Shown here: one piece after another, positions 1 through 9,181 of the stretch
Position numbering within the stretch: position 1 is the stretch's first letter
Layout: each line of letters starts with the position of its first letter
Assembly: GCF_018729255.1 (NCBI RefSeq)
Contig: NZ_CP076060.1
Span: forward strand, 124,001-188,000
Reading direction: 5' to 3'
DNA: 64,000 bases
Source: Cupriavidus sp. EM10
GTDB lineage: Bacteria > Pseudomonadota > Gammaproteobacteria > Burkholderiales > Burkholderiaceae
The notes under the pieces: generated by a model
The model's input: only the letters and a program-made list of their open reading frames with translations
The model's database searches: none
What the model was told of the DNA's origin: nothing
Made by a program: the position numbers and the translations under genes

Positions 1-418
1 CAGCGCGATCATGCTCAAGGCGCTGGCCGACCGCCTGGCCGAGGCCTTTGCCGAATGCCTGCACCAGCGCGTTCGGACCGACCTGTGGGGCTACGACGCG
101 GCGGAGACGTTGAGCAACGACCAGCTGATCGCCGAGGCCTATCGCGGCATCCGACCGGCGCCCGGCTACCCGGCCTGCCCTGAGCACACGGTCAAGGCCC
201 CGATGTTCGACCTGCTGGACGCCCCCGAGATTGGCATGGGCATCACCGAGGCGCTGGCCATGACGCCGGCCGCGTCGGTGAGCGGCTTCTTCATGTCGCA
301 TCCGGACTCCACATACTTCAGCGTGGGCAAGATCGGCCAGGACCAGCTCGACGACATGGTGGCGCGCCGTGGCGAGGATCGGCTGACGCTGGAGCGTGCG
401 CTGGCGCCGAACCTGTAA
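1..418 (+). CDS. metH: Methionine synthase, cobalamin-dependent, C-terminal end (partial)
   Basis: The gene enters from the left edge, reading from base 2, and ends with TAA at 416-418. What remains is the S-adenosylmethionine-binding reactivation domain of MetH, which re-methylates oxidised cob(II)alamin. The visible signature is RPAPGYPACPEH, the AdoMet-contacting loop, followed by MTPAASVSGFFMSHPDS and YFSVG, which are conserved near the end of this domain. MetH transfers a methyl group from methyltetrahydrofolate to homocysteine in the cytoplasm. The catalytic, folate and B12 domains lie outside the window. A strong terminator follows directly, so this is the end of a transcription unit. 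Confidence 0.95.
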   Translation, partial: SAIMLKALADRLAEAFAECLHQRVRTDLWGYDAAETLSNDQLIAEAYRGIRPAPGYPACPEHTVKAPMFDLLDAPEIGMGITEALAMTPAASVSGFFMSHPDSTYFSVGKIGQDQLDDMVARRGEDRLTLERALAPNL

Positions 419-452
419 GCAGCTTCGCCGCAGCTGTAAGCAGTTGCAATAC

Positions 453-490
453 ACGGGGCGCCGCGCGACAGCGGCGCCCCGTTTCTTTTC
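453..490 (+). terminator. Rho-independent terminator of metH
   Basis: A perfect 12-bp stem (ACGGGGCGCCGC at 453-464 pairing with 471-482) closes a GCGACA loop and runs into a T-rich tract, 35 bases after the metH stop codon. Confidence 0.92.
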
Positions 491-746
491 CGAGGCCACC
501 TGTGCGCGATACCGTCAAGCCGGCCATTGAAACGTAAGGGAAATACGATGGATACGTGAGGCGGCACGACGTGTCAGGCATCGGCCCACAATGTTCGCAA
601 TGTCTTCACGACTGCTTACAGAACCTGACAAGTGTTCACAGACCGGCACGGTTCGGCTCCATAGACTGGAACCCAGTTCACGTGACACCGCGTGAATGCC
701 GCAGCGAATGTTTCGCTGTGGCGCATTCAGTAAAGGAGTCCCTCCC
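491..746 (+). promoter_or_regulatory. Intergenic region upstream of the secreted Ala/Gly-rich protein
   Basis: No convincing coding region is seen in these 256 bases. An inverted repeat with arms TTCACG (677-682) and CGTGAA (691-696) lies about 50 bases before the next start codon and could be an operator or a leader hairpin. A Shine-Dalgarno sequence, AAAGGAG, sits at 732-738. No confident -35/-10 pair was recognised. Confidence 0.3.
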
Positions 747-1112
747 ATGAAGAAGCTGCTGATCTCCCTGTCCGCCCTGTCGATTGCCGCCGCCTCGTCG
801 TTTGCGATGGCCCAAGGCACCGGTGCCACCGCTGGCACCCAGAACGGCGTCGGCGCATCGGTGAGCACCCCTGCCGCGGGCGGCTCGTTATCGGGCGGCA
901 CGGCTGCCGGTGGCGCGGTTTCGCCAGGCGCGGCCGATAGCGGCGCCAAGGCAGACCTGGGCGCCAACGCGGACGCCGGCGCCAAGGGCAGCACCAAGAG
1001 CAAGCACGCCACCCACGCCAAGGCGAAATCGAAGTCGAAGAAGGGCGCCGATGAACTGGGCGCCAACGCAGCCCCGGGCGCCGGCGCCGACGCCGGGACG
1101 AAGATCCAGTAA
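747..1112 (+). CDS. Small secreted Ala/Gly-rich protein of unknown function
   Basis: A 121-residue protein. The ATG at 747 has a good ribosome-binding site (AAAGGAG, 8 bases upstream) and gives a classic signal peptide, KKLLISLSALSIAAASS, with likely cleavage after AMA. The mature part is low complexity, rich in Ala, Gly, Thr and Ser. The phrase GANADAGAK/GANAAPGAG is repeated, and a Lys-rich basic patch (KSKHATHAKAKSKSKK) lies at about residues 80-100. No enzymatic motif is visible. It probably acts in the periplasm or outside the cell. It stands alone between two intergenic gaps. The function is not recognised. Confidence 0.7.
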   Translation: MKKLLISLSALSIAAASSFAMAQGTGATAGTQNGVGASVSTPAAGGSLSGGTAAGGAVSPGAADSGAKADLGANADAGAKGSTKSKHATHAKAKSKSKKGADELGANAAPGAGADAGTKIQ

Positions 1113-1149
1113 CGGCCAGCAGATTCTCGCCACTCCCTCCAGGTGTTCT

Positions 1150-1174
1150 CCCTCTCCCGCCCTGCGGGAGAGGG
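1150..1174. repeat. Dispersed inverted repeat, copy 1
   Basis: Arms CCCTCTCCCGC (1150-1160) and GCGGGAGAGGG (1164-1174) form an 11-bp perfect stem with a 3-base loop, 38 bases after the preceding stop codon. It belongs to a family with seven copies in this window, all intergenic. Confidence 0.85.
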
Positions 1175-1230
1175 CAAAGCGGTTCCATCACCGTTAACCG
1201 GCAAGCAGAACCGCCGGGCCCTCACCCCAA

Positions 1231-1256
1231 CCCCTCTCCCGCTCGCGGGAGAGGGG
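1231..1256. repeat. Dispersed inverted repeat, copy 2
   Basis: Arms CCCCTCTCCCGC (1231-1242) and GCGGGAGAGGGG (1245-1256) are preceded by CCCTCACCCC, an extension also seen before the copy at 9266. Apart from copies 1 and 2 and a possible ribosome-binding GGAGA near 1461, the 358-base gap from 1113 to 1470 holds nothing recognisable. Confidence 0.85.
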
Positions 1257-1470
1257 AGCTCCCTTCCCTCGGTGCATCCGCCGCACCGCAGCATTTTTCC
1301 CTTTCCCGGTTCCCCGATCCCGCCCCACCACAACCTTCACGCCCTGTCGCCGTGGCGCGTCATGTCAGCCTGACACCGACATCTTCGGCGTCGCGTCGGC
1401 ACTACAATGCAGAAAACCGGCCCGAAACGTGCTTAGGCAGGCGGGCCGCCCCCTCACCGTGGAGACACCG

Positions 1471-2103
1471 ATGATCCGCGTCTTGATCGCCGACGATCAT
1501 GAGATCGTGCGCGCCGGTCTGCGCCAGTTCATTTCAGAGGAACCCGACATCAAGGTGACGGGCGAAGCCGCCAGCGGCGACGAAGTGATGGCGCAGTTGC
1601 GCGACAGCGAGTTCGACGTACTCGTGCTCGATATTTCCATGCCGGATCGCAACGGCATCGATGTGCTGAAGCTTATCCGGCAGCGGTTGCCCAACCTGCC
1701 GGTGCTGATCCTGTCCACCTATCCCGAAGACCAGTACGCGATCAACCTGATCCGTGCCGGCGCGTCGGGCTATCTGACCAAGGAATCGGCCCCGGACGAC
1801 CTGGTGAAGGCCATCCGCACGGTGGCCCAGGGCCGCCGTTACGTGAGCCCCACCGTGGCTGACTTGCTGATCGGCGGGCTCGACAAGCCGACCGAGCAGC
1901 CGGTGCACCAGACGCTATCCGAGCGCGAGTTCCAGATTTTCTGCAAACTGTCGCGCGGCCAGTCGGTCTCGGTGATCGCCGACGAACTGTTCCTGAGCGT
2001 GAAGACCGTGAGCACCTACCGCTCGCGCATCCTGGAGAAGATGGGCATGAAGACCAATGCCGACCTGACCTACTACGCCATCAAGAACGGGCTCGTGGAA
2101 TAG
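1471..2103 (+). CDS. NarL/FixJ-type response regulator
   Basis: A 210-residue two-component regulator with an N-terminal receiver (about residues 1-120) and a LuxR-type helix-turn-helix (about 145-205). The receiver shows the acidic pair in IADDHE, the phospho-acceptor Asp in VLDISMPD and the conserved Lys in YLTKES. The DNA-binding part carries LSEREFQIF and VKTVSTYRSRILEKM, typical of GerE/LuxR domains. The ATG at 1471 is preferred over an upstream GTG because it begins directly at the receiver fold (MIRVLIADDHE) and has GGAGA just upstream. Its probable partner is the histidine kinase at 2657-4047, with a separate receiver protein between them. The regulon is not evident from the sequence. 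Confidence 0.9.
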   Translation: MIRVLIADDHEIVRAGLRQFISEEPDIKVTGEAASGDEVMAQLRDSEFDVLVLDISMPDRNGIDVLKLIRQRLPNLPVLILSTYPEDQYAINLIRAGASGYLTKESAPDDLVKAIRTVAQGRRYVSPTVADLLIGGLDKPTEQPVHQTLSEREFQIFCKLSRGQSVSVIADELFLSVKTVSTYRSRILEKMGMKTNADLTYYAIKNGLVE

Positions 2104-2172
2104 GCCGGCCTACGGAAACTGGTGCCAGAACCGTTAATCCTCCAACACTTCGCCTGACAGTTGCCAGCCCCC

Positions 2173-2580
2173 ATGCCGGAGCAAGCCACGGCCTCCCCTA
2201 ACCGTTCGCTGCGGGTCCTCCTGATCGAGGACTCCGAAGTCTTGCGGGGCATGCTGCTGGAATATCTGACGGCGTTTCCGTTCGTCGAGTCGGTGGACTG
2301 GGCCGATACGGAAACCGGCGCGGTGAAGCTGGCCACCCACGGCCAGTACGATGTGTCGATCGTCGACCTGCAGCTGCGCCAGGGCAACGGCATCAACGTG
2401 CTGCGCGAAATGCAGAAAGCCGGCCTGTCCGGCATCCGCATTGTCTACACCAACCATGCGCAGGTGTCGATGTACCGGCGCCAGTGCACGGAAGCCGGTG
2501 CCGACTACTTCTTCGACAAGTCGCTCGAACTGGAACAGGTGTTCCGCGTGATCGAGGACTACGCGACTTCCGCCTCGTAA
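2173..2580 (+). CDS. Stand-alone receiver-domain response regulator
   Basis: A 135-residue protein that is essentially one CheY-like receiver with no output domain. LLIEDSE supplies the acidic pocket, SIVDLQLRQGNG holds the phospho-acceptor Asp, and FDKSLE carries the conserved Lys. The ATG at 2173 is chosen; a TTG at 2161 is also possible. It follows the NarL-type regulator on the same strand by about 70 bases and runs toward the hybrid-lacking CHASE3 kinase on the opposite strand. Its role may be as a phosphate sink or protein-interaction switch in the same signalling unit. That role is inferred from position. Confidence 0.85.
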   Translation: MPEQATASPNRSLRVLLIEDSEVLRGMLLEYLTAFPFVESVDWADTETGAVKLATHGQYDVSIVDLQLRQGNGINVLREMQKAGLSGIRIVYTNHAQVSMYRRQCTEAGADYFFDKSLELEQVFRVIEDYATSAS

Positions 2581-2656
2581 AAACCTGAAATCAGAAGCTG
2601 GGAAAGCCGGCCCGCGCCGGCAGCCTGGATGGCTCCCGGCTGCGCGCCGGCTGTGC

Positions 2657-4047
2657 TCAGGCTTCGGTGGCCTCTTCCGGCGGCGCCAGCACCGACGTGG
2701 TCAGTGGCACCTCGACGCGGATCGACACGCCCTGGCCGGGCGCCGAATCCACGTGCATCGTGCCGCCCAGCGCCAGTACCCGCTGCTCCATGCCCAGCAG
2801 GCCATGATGGCCGGCGATGCTGCCGGCGTCGAAGTCAGGCGGCAGGCCGCGCCCATCGTCCCGGATCGTCAGCGTCAGCTGCTGCGGGGTGCAGGCCAGC
2901 GAGACGGAGATATGCTTGGCCTCGGCGTACTTGCTGGCGTTGTTCAGCGATTCCTGCACGATCCGGTACAGCGCGATGGCCGCGTTGTCGCGCAGCGGCG
3001 GCAGCGAATCGGGCAGGTCCACTTGCGTTTCCCACTGGTTGCGGGCGCCCACGTCCTCCACCTGTTGCACGATGGCCTCGCGCAGCCCCAGGTTCAGCAG
3101 CACCGTGGGCCGCAGGTCCTCGATCAGCCGGCGCTTGATCTGGATGGCCTGGTCGGCGTGCTGCATCACGCGCGTGATCTTGTCGCGCGCGTCGGGGTGT
3201 GTCTGCTGCACCCGCATCTTGACCCAGTGCAGGTCGAGCTTGATGGCGGTCAGGATGGCGCCCAGCTCGTCGTGGAGTTCACGCGACAGGCGCGTCTTCT
3301 CGTCCTCGGTCACGCGCTGAAGGTGGGCGGCCAGTGCCGACAGCTGGCGCGTGCGGGCGCGCACCTTGCGGTCCAGCCGCGCGCTTTCCTCTTCCAGCTG
3401 CTCGCGCGCCGCCTCGGCCATCGTCATGCGTCGCTGATGGCCCATGCCCACCGCCACCAGCAGCAGGATGTTGATGGCGGTCAACAGCCCGATGCCGTAG
3501 CGCGACAGCTGCAGGTCATGCTCGGCGGCTTCCAGGTTGTGGGTCACCGTGCCCGATTCGCGCATCTGCAGCTGTTCCAGGCCGCGCCGGGCGCTTTCCA
3601 TGGTCTGCTTGCCGAAGTCGGTGCGAATCATGTCCAGCGCCACGTCCACGTCGCGCTTGCCGTAGACCAGCGTCAGCGCCATCTCGTTGAGCTTGCGCGT
3701 GACGAACTGCGACGCCTCGCCGAACTGACGCAGCCCTTCGGGATCATTGGCGTAGTGCTGGCGGATGCGGACATCAGTTCGCTGATGTGCGGCAACGCCT
3801 TGTAATAGGGGTCGAGATAGCTTTCCTTGCCGGTCAGCAGGAAGCCGCGCTGGCCGGCCTCGGCATTGACGAGTTCGGCGATCAGCGCGCCCAGGTCGCT
3901 TTGCAGCTGCTGCGATCGGATGGCTTCGGTATAGCCCTCGCGCAGGCGCAGGTTCCCGGTTTCCGACGCGATTAGCACGGCCAGTGTCAGCACGATGCCG
4001 CCCGCGAGCAGCAGGGTGTTTCTCAGAAGTAGGGAATGCTTGGCCAT
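2657..4047 (-). pseudogene. CHASE3-domain sensor histidine kinase, interrupted by a one-base deletion
   Basis: The protein reads in two frames. The first part, starting at ATG 4047, has a transmembrane segment (LLLAGGIVLTLAVLIAS) and a CHASE3 sensor domain with NAEAGQRGFLLTG. The second part, from about 3770 to the stop at 2657, has the end of CHASE3, a second transmembrane segment (LLTAINILLLVAVG), a coiled linker, a HisKA_3 dimerisation domain with the phospho-acceptor His in SRELHDELGAILTAIK, and a HATPase domain with RDDGRGLPP. Frame is lost at about 3769-3771. One extra base there gives a continuous CHASE3 sequence reading ELMSRIRQHYAND. It is convergent with the two response regulators upstream. 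With the base restored it would be a complete membrane-bound kinase of about 460 residues. A sequencing error is likely. Confidence 0.88.
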
Positions 4048-4328
4048 CGGGGGTCACTGGTTGATGCGCTGCCGCGCCGGGGCGGACGAGCGGCCATGGA
4101 ATCACATCGTCATCTGGGGTCAATCGTACCGGCCCGTCGATCGTGCCGCACCCGGCGCGAAGCGGCGCGCGCTGTAGGACTTGGCTGACATATGAATCGG
4201 TCGGGATTCGGTGTGCGGTCCAAGGGTGGAACCCTACGATGAGGCTATGAGCTTGCGCACCGTGGCGCAAGCCGAACGCACCACCAGCCGCCAGGCCGGG
4301 TGCGCTCGCTAACCTCGGGAGACTGGCC

Positions 4329-4492
4329 ATGCTGTACTACGCACTTGTCTTTTCATTGTCGCGATCGTTGCGGCAATCTTCGGCTTCGGTGGTATTGCGG
4401 CCGGCGCGGTGGAAATCGCGAAAATCCTGTTCTTCATCTTCCTGGTCGTGGCGCTGGTAGCCGCCGTGATGGGGCTGGTGCGCCGACGGTAA
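4329..4492 (+). pseudogene. DUF1328-type small membrane protein, one-base deletion
   Basis: The start MLYYALVF and the downstream segment [12 protein letters not shown]...[19 protein letters not shown] match the DUF1328 (YtjA) family of about 54-residue double-span membrane proteins. They lie in different frames. The four T bases at 4350-4353 would have to be five for the frame to read [15 protein letters not shown], the family's usual sequence, continuing to the TAA at 4490-4492. The family is often linked with stress or general-stress-regulated genes, and the next gene downstream is a DUF883 protein of similar character. It is too short and broken to be seen as a single open frame. Confidence 0.8.
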
Positions 4493-4557
4493 GCGCCGCG
4501 TTGCCCGGCGGGTGAGCCGGCGGGCAACTTTCGCCAGGGACTGGAAAAGGAGTATCC

Positions 4558-4977
4558 ATGCTCACGCAGAATCCCAAGATCCGCAAGGAAATCAACCATC
4601 TGCAGGACAGCGCCGATGCGGCCGTACGGCAGATCCGGAGTTCCGCCCGCGATACGCGCGATGCGGTGGCGCCGGTATCGGACGAAGTGAAGGCGCTGAT
4701 CGCGCAACTCCAGCAAACCATCGACGTACTGGCGCATGAAGGCTCGGCCGAAGGCATGGCCGCGGGCCGCCGACTGCGTGCCCGTGCGCACGAACTGAGC
4801 GACCGCATGCGCGAGCGCAGCCTGGACGGCATGCATTGGGCGCGCGACCAGATGGACGTGGCCGTCGACCATGGCCGCCAGCGCGTCGTGGAATCGCCGC
4901 TCAAGGCCGTTGGCGTGGCCGCGCTGATCGGCGCCTGCATCGGACTGATGCTGGCCGGCCGGCGCAGCGGCGAGTAG
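4558..4977 (+). CDS. DUF883 (ElaB/YqjD-type) membrane-anchored protein
   Basis: A 139-residue protein with a long charged helical body (residues 1-110, heptad-like, rich in Arg, Glu, Gln and Ala). It ends in a short hydrophobic anchor, VGVAALIGACIGLMLAG, followed by the basic tail RRSGE. This is the plan of the DUF883/ElaB/YqjD family, inner-membrane proteins of E. coli reported to bind ribosomes in stationary phase. A strong ribosome-binding site, AAAAGGAG, lies 6-13 bases before the ATG. It follows the DUF1328 gene by 65 bases, so the two probably form a small stress-related pair. Confidence 0.82.
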   Translation: MLTQNPKIRKEINHLQDSADAAVRQIRSSARDTRDAVAPVSDEVKALIAQLQQTIDVLAHEGSAEGMAAGRRLRARAHELSDRMRERSLDGMHWARDQMDVAVDHGRQRVVESPLKAVGVAALIGACIGLMLAGRRSGE

Positions 4978-5090
4978 CCACGCTCGGCCAGCTGCGGCCG
5001 ACCTCACCAAGAGATACGCAGGCAGTAGTTAAAGGGTTTCTCCCTTCCCCTGCAGCAACCCCTTTCCGGATATATCCCTGATCCGGGACG

Positions 5091-5126
5091 CCCGGGCACC
5101 AGTGCGGTGTCCGGGTTCTTTTTTTT
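5091..5126 (+). terminator. Rho-independent terminator in a 297-base gap
   Basis: CCCGGGCACC (5091-5100) and GGTGTCCGGG (5106-5115) form a 10-bp stem with one G-U pair and a 5-base loop, followed by TTC and a run of eight T. It lies 113 bases after the DUF883 stop, so it closes either a long 3' untranslated region or a separate small RNA. Nothing else was recognised between 4978 and 5274. Confidence 0.85.
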
Positions 5127-5274
5127 GCGCGCCGCGCGCATGCACGCCGACGCGGCAACCTTTCAATTGGCTTTCGACGGGAGGGCGAGGGCAGGCCGGC
5201 GGCCCGGGCCAGCCGCCGATGGGTATGGGCACCGGCGCCGTGGCGCCGATGCATGAGGCTGAGAGAAAAGGGAG

Positions 5275-5595
5275 TCAGACGCCCCACATCACGTCGGTGC
5301 CTTCCTTTTCCGACTGGCGCAGCATGTCCAGGAACGGATAGGCGCGCTGGCCCAGGTGCAGCGGCTCCTCATCCCGCTCGTCGTCCTGGCCCGGGTGGAC
5401 CGTGGTGTCGGCCGGGTGGACCTTCTTCGCGTCCAGGACGGCGGCTTCCAGCTTGCGGATGGCGGCCGGCAGTTCCTCGGACGTGATCACCCCGCGTTCG
5501 CCCAGATGCTTGCCGATGATCCCAAGCAGCGTGATGGCAAGATCCTTCATCATGATCAGGTCTTGCGCAGCGTGGGATTTGAAGGTGATCAGCAT
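5275..5595 (-). CDS. DUF1840 family protein
   Basis: A 106-residue soluble protein starting MLITFKSH, with a typical pattern for DUF1840: a short beta strand, then AAQDLIMMKDLAITLLGIIGKHLGERGVIT, a central acidic linker, and the C-terminal block LGQRAYPFLDMLRQSEKE. The ATG at 5595 is chosen over one five codons upstream because AAAGGA is placed correctly for it. The family is common in beta-proteobacteria and its function is unknown. It diverges from argS across a 184-base promoter region. Confidence 0.85.
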   Translation of the reverse strand: MLITFKSHAAQDLIMMKDLAITLLGIIGKHLGERGVITSEELPAAIRKLEAAVLDAKKVHPADTTVHPGQDDERDEEPLHLGQRAYPFLDMLRQSEKEGTDVMWGV

Positions 5596-5779
5596 GATGT
5601 TTCCTTTCACGAGTGGCTACATGACTGGCGCGGTGCGCACAGGTCGTCGCATGATGTCAGCATAGCACCTGATAAAATTCCGCGTTTCCCGATTTCCGCT
5701 GCCAGTGTGCGCGGCGGGGCCTTCACTTTCCGGCCCCCGAGCCCCGGACGCATTCCAGCTTTCCAAGGCCCAGATATCC

Positions 5780-7600
5780 ATGCTGCCTGTTCAGACCTCC
5801 CAACTCGCCGCCGCGTTCACCGATGCCGTGCGTGCGCTCGCCCCCGCCGATGCCGCCCTGCCCGCCGTCACGTTCGAGCGTCCCAAGCAGGCCGCGCACG
5901 GCGATCTGGCCTGCAACATCGCCATGCAGGTGGCCAAGGCGCTGAAGACCAACCCGCGCGAACTGGCGCAGAAGGTGGTGGATGCGGTGCAGGCCGACCC
6001 GCGCGCGTCGGCGCTGGTGGCAGCCCTGGAGATCGCCGGCCCCGGCTTCATCAACCTGCGCCTGAGCCCGGCGGCCCGCGCCGAGGTGCTGCGCGCGGTG
6101 CTGGGCGACGGTGACCGCTACGGCGCCCGCCCGGCCGGCGAGCATGGCCAGGTGCTGGTGGAGTTCGTCTCGGCCAACCCCACCGGCCCGCTGCACGTCG
6201 GGCACGGCCGCCAGGCGGCGCTGGGCGACGCGCTGGCCAACCTGCTGGCCTGGCAGGGCTGGAAGGTCCATCGCGAGTTCTACTACAACGACGCCGGCGT
6301 ACAGATCCACACGCTGGCCGTGTCGGTCCAGGCCCGCGCGCGCGGCCTGAAGCCGGGCGACGCCGGCTGGCCCGAATCGGCCTACAACGGCGACTACATC
6401 GCCGATATCGCCGCCGACTTCCTGGCCGGCAAGACGGTGTCGGCCTCGGACGGCGAGCCGGTGACGGCGTCGGGCAACGTCGAGGACCTGGAGTCGATCC
6501 GCAAGTTCGCCGTGACCTACCTGCGCAACGAGCAGGATATCGACCTGCAGGCGTTTGGCGTGAAGTTCGACCGCTACTACCTGGAATCTTCGCTGTACAG
6601 CGACGGCCGCGTGGATGCCGCCGTGCGGTCGCTGATCGGCCGCGGCAAGACGTACGAGAGCGAAGGCGCGCTGTGGCTGCGCACCACCGACGACGGCGAC
6701 GACAAGGACCGCGTCATGAAGAAGGGCGACGGCACGTACACGTACTTCGTGCCGGACGTGGCCTACCACACCACCAAGTGGGAGCGCGGCTTCGCCAAGG
6801 TCATCAACGTGCAGGGCAGCGATCACCACGGCACCATCGCCCGCGTGCGGGCCGGGCTGCAGGGACTGGACATCGGCATCCCGCAGGGCTACCCCGACTA
6901 CGTGCTGCACAAGATGGTCACCGTGATGAAGAACGGCGAGGAGGTCAAGATCTCCAAGCGCGCCGGCTCGTACGTGACCGTGCGCGACCTGATCGAGTGG
7001 AGCAACGGCGGCGACGAGACCATTCGCGGCTGCCTGGAAACCGGCGTGGCAGACTGGCCGGCGCACTTCACGCGCGGCCGCGATGCCGTGCGCTTCTTCC
7101 TGCTGTCGCGCAAGGCCGACACCGAGTTCGTGTTCGACGTGGACCTGGCGCTGAAGCAGAACGACGAGAACCCGGTGTATTACGTGCAGTACGCCCACGC
7201 CCGCATCTGCTCGATCTTCGAAGCCTGGGGCGGCCCGGACTGGCAGGCTCGGCTGCCGGAACTGGCCAGCGCGGACCTGGCGGCCGTGACCGCCGCCGAC
7301 GTCAGCCCGCAGGCCATCGCGCTGGGCCGCCGCCTGGCAGAGTTCCCGGACATGCTGGCCGGTGCAGCCGGCGAACTGGCGCCGCACGCCGTGGCGTTCT
7401 ACCTGCGCGACCTGGCGGGCGACTTCCACGCGTTCTACAACGCCGACCGCGTGCTGGTGGACGACGAGACGGTCAAGCGGGCCCGCCTGGCGCTGCTGGC
7501 CGCCACCCGGCAGGTGCTCCGGAACGGCCTGGCCGTGATCGGCGTATCGGCGCCGCAACGGATGGACCGTGCCCCGGAGCAGGAAACGCCCGCGGCCTGA
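5780..7600 (+). CDS. argS: Arginyl-tRNA synthetase
   Basis: A 606-residue class I synthetase that charges tRNA-Arg with arginine in the cytoplasm. The N-terminal additional domain holds the [18 protein letters not shown] region. The HIGH signature appears as [12 protein letters not shown] (about residue 140), followed by the Rossmann catalytic fold. The KMSK-like loop reads [13 protein letters not shown] (about residue 390), and the C-terminal anticodon-binding domain includes [12 protein letters not shown] 5780 is preferred over an upstream in-frame start because it leads straight into the conserved N-terminal domain. It is followed after 54 bases by a SPOR-domain gene. Confidence 0.97.
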   Translation: MLPVQTSQLAAAFTDAVRALAPADAALPAVTFERPKQAAHGDLACNIAMQVAKALKTNPRELAQKVVDAVQADPRASALVAALEIAGPGFINLRLSPAARAEVLRAVLGDGDRYGARPAGEHGQVLVEFVSANPTGPLHVGHGRQAALGDALANLLAWQGWKVHREFYYNDAGVQIHTLAVSVQARARGLKPGDAGWPESAYNGDYIADIAADFLAGKTVSASDGEPVTASGNVEDLESIRKFAVTYLRNEQDIDLQAFGVKFDRYYLESSLYSDGRVDAAVRSLIGRGKTYESEGALWLRTTDDGDDKDRVMKKGDGTYTYFVPDVAYHTTKWERGFAKVINVQGSDHHGTIARVRAGLQGLDIGIPQGYPDYVLHKMVTVMKNGEEVKISKRAGSYVTVRDLIEWSNGGDETIRGCLETGVADWPAHFTRGRDAVRFFLLSRKADTEFVFDVDLALKQNDENPVYYVQYAHARICSIFEAWGGPDWQARLPELASADLAAVTAADVSPQAIALGRRLAEFPDMLAGAAGELAPHAVAFYLRDLAGDFHAFYNADRVLVDDETVKRARLALLAATRQVLRNGLAVIGVSAPQRMDRAPEQETPAA

Positions 7601-7623
7601 ACTTCGCGTCATCGGACTGGCTC

Positions 7624-7629
7624 TATAAT
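7624..7629 (+). promoter_or_regulatory. Candidate -10 box before the SPOR gene
   Basis: A perfect TATAAT lies 26 bases before the start codon. The matching -35 element is weak, so this is a tentative sigma-70 promoter inside the argS-SPOR gap. Confidence 0.35.
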
Positions 7630-7654
7630 CCCCGGCAACACCGAAGAGGACTAC

Positions 7655-8392
7655 ATGCAACACAATGCAAAGCGCGCCTCGCGCGCCGTCCGCCATCGCC
7701 AGACGCAGCGTGGCGGCACGTTCCTGGGCCTGGTGCTCGGGCTGATCGTCGGCCTGGCCATCGCCGTGGTCATCGCGCTGTATATCACCAAGTCGCCCGC
7801 GCCGTTCAAGGGCAACGGCAGCAGCAGCCCGGCGCCGCGTCCGACCGAGCCGGGCAACGTGGCCAGCACGCTGCCCAACCCGACACAGCAGGCGCAGCAG
7901 GCCCAGCCGGGCGCCGAGCCGGCCGATCCGAACAAGCCGCTGTGGAGCAAGACGCCGGCCAAGCCGGTGGGCCAGCCCGACCAGCCGGCCGCGCAGCCGC
8001 CGGTGGCGACCAGCCGTCCGGCCGAGGTGCCGGCCAGCAACGGCGCCGTGGCCACCAGGCCGGCCGAGAAGCCGGCGGAAAAGCCCGCCACACGCCCCGC
8101 CGAGAAGCCGGTGGCCGACCCCATCGCCGAAATTGCGCAGGCCGATGCCAACAAGGTGGGCTACCTGCTGCAGGTGGGCGCGTTCCGCTCGCAGGACGAT
8201 GCCGACCGCCAGAAGGCCAACCTGGCCATGCAGGGTTTCGAGGCCAAGGTGACCGACCGCGACGTAAACGGCGTCAAGATGTATCGCGTCCGGCTGGGGC
8301 CGTTCAACCGGATCGAGGACATGAACAGGGCCCGCGACCGCCTGCAGTCGGCCGGTTTCGACGCCTCGGTGATCCGCTTCACGAAGCAGTAA
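7655..8392 (+). CDS. SPOR-domain cell-division/peptidoglycan-binding protein (FtsN-like)
   Basis: A 245-residue bitopic membrane protein. It has a short basic cytoplasmic tail, one transmembrane helix (about residues 22-46, FLGLVLGLIVGLAIAVVIALY), a long Pro/Ala/Lys-rich periplasmic linker with repeated RPAEKP phrases (about residues 120-155), and a C-terminal SPOR domain starting near YLLQVGAFRSQDDA and ending VIRFTKQ. SPOR domains bind denuded glycan strands at the septum, so a role in division is likely. The linker carries the short repeats AEKPAEKPATRPAEKP. It lies between argS and dsbA, a typical neighbourhood in this group of bacteria. Confidence 0.9.
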   Translation: MQHNAKRASRAVRHRQTQRGGTFLGLVLGLIVGLAIAVVIALYITKSPAPFKGNGSSSPAPRPTEPGNVASTLPNPTQQAQQAQPGAEPADPNKPLWSKTPAKPVGQPDQPAAQPPVATSRPAEVPASNGAVATRPAEKPAEKPATRPAEKPVADPIAEIAQADANKVGYLLQVGAFRSQDDADRQKANLAMQGFEAKVTDRDVNGVKMYRVRLGPFNRIEDMNRARDRLQSAGFDASVIRFTKQ

Positions 8393-8513
8393 TCTGACGA
8401 AATATTGTGACCTGGGAGGAGGGTGCGAACCATGTGCCGCCGCCCCGGTCATAGACGCAATCCAATCGCTCGTCGCGCTCGTCGAGCCGTTCAACCCGTA
8501 AGGCCCTTCTGAC

Positions 8514-9152
8514 ATGAAGAAAATCGCCGCACTGATCGCCACCGCTGCCGCCGTCGGCGGCCTGCTGATGTCCGCGCCCGCCGCCATGGCCGCGCCGACC
8601 GAAGGCAAGGACTACACGGTTCTGAAAGCCCCGCAGCCGGTTCCGGCCGGCAAGATCGAGGTGACCGAGTTCTTCTGGTACGGCTGCCCGCACTGCTACG
8701 ACTTCGAGCCCGAGCTGGAAGCGTGGATCAAGAAGCAGGGCAAGGACGTGGTGTTCAAGCGCGTGCCGGTGGCCTTCCGCGACGACCTGCTGCCGCATAC
8801 GAAGATCTTCTACGCGCTGGAGTCGCTGGGCAAGCTCGACGCCATGCACACCAAGGTGTTCGATGCCATCCACAAGCAGCGCAAGCGCATGGTGGACACG
8901 AACGAGATCGCCGATTTCATGGCCGCCAACGGCATCGACCGCAAGCAGTGGCTGGACACCTACAACTCGTTCTCGGTGACCACCAACGCCCAGCGCGCCA
9001 ACAAGATCGCCGACGCCTACAAGATCGATGGCGTGCCGACCGTGGTGGTGCAGGGCAAGTACGAGACGTCGCCGTCGATCGCCGGCACCAAGTCCGCCGC
9101 CATCCAGGCCATGGACTTCCTGGTCACGGGCGTGCGCGACAAGAAGCTCTGA
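8514..9152 (+). CDS. dsbA: Thiol:disulfide interchange protein DsbA
   Basis: A 212-residue periplasmic oxidoreductase that introduces disulfide bonds into secreted proteins. A signal peptide (KKIAALIATAAAVGGLLMSAPAAMAA) precedes the thioredoxin-like domain. The catalytic pair is in WYGCPHCYDFEPE (about residues 60-70), the CPHC form typical of DsbA, and the cis-proline loop reads GVPTVVVQGK. The helical insertion domain lies between them. The gene is followed by its own terminator and probably depends on a DsbB encoded elsewhere for re-oxidation. Confidence 0.96.
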   Translation: MKKIAALIATAAAVGGLLMSAPAAMAAPTEGKDYTVLKAPQPVPAGKIEVTEFFWYGCPHCYDFEPELEAWIKKQGKDVVFKRVPVAFRDDLLPHTKIFYALESLGKLDAMHTKVFDAIHKQRKRMVDTNEIADFMAANGIDRKQWLDTYNSFSVTTNAQRANKIADAYKIDGVPTVVVQGKYETSPSIAGTKSAAIQAMDFLVTGVRDKKL

Positions 9153-9181
9153 TCGGCCGGTTTTTCGGCAGGATCGTATTG

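Noticed and set aside
5723..8608. A very long reverse-strand open frame across argS and the SPOR gene
   Set aside because: It is a shadow of GC-rich coding sequence; the forward-strand genes have clear family motifs and the reverse product is low-complexity without any.
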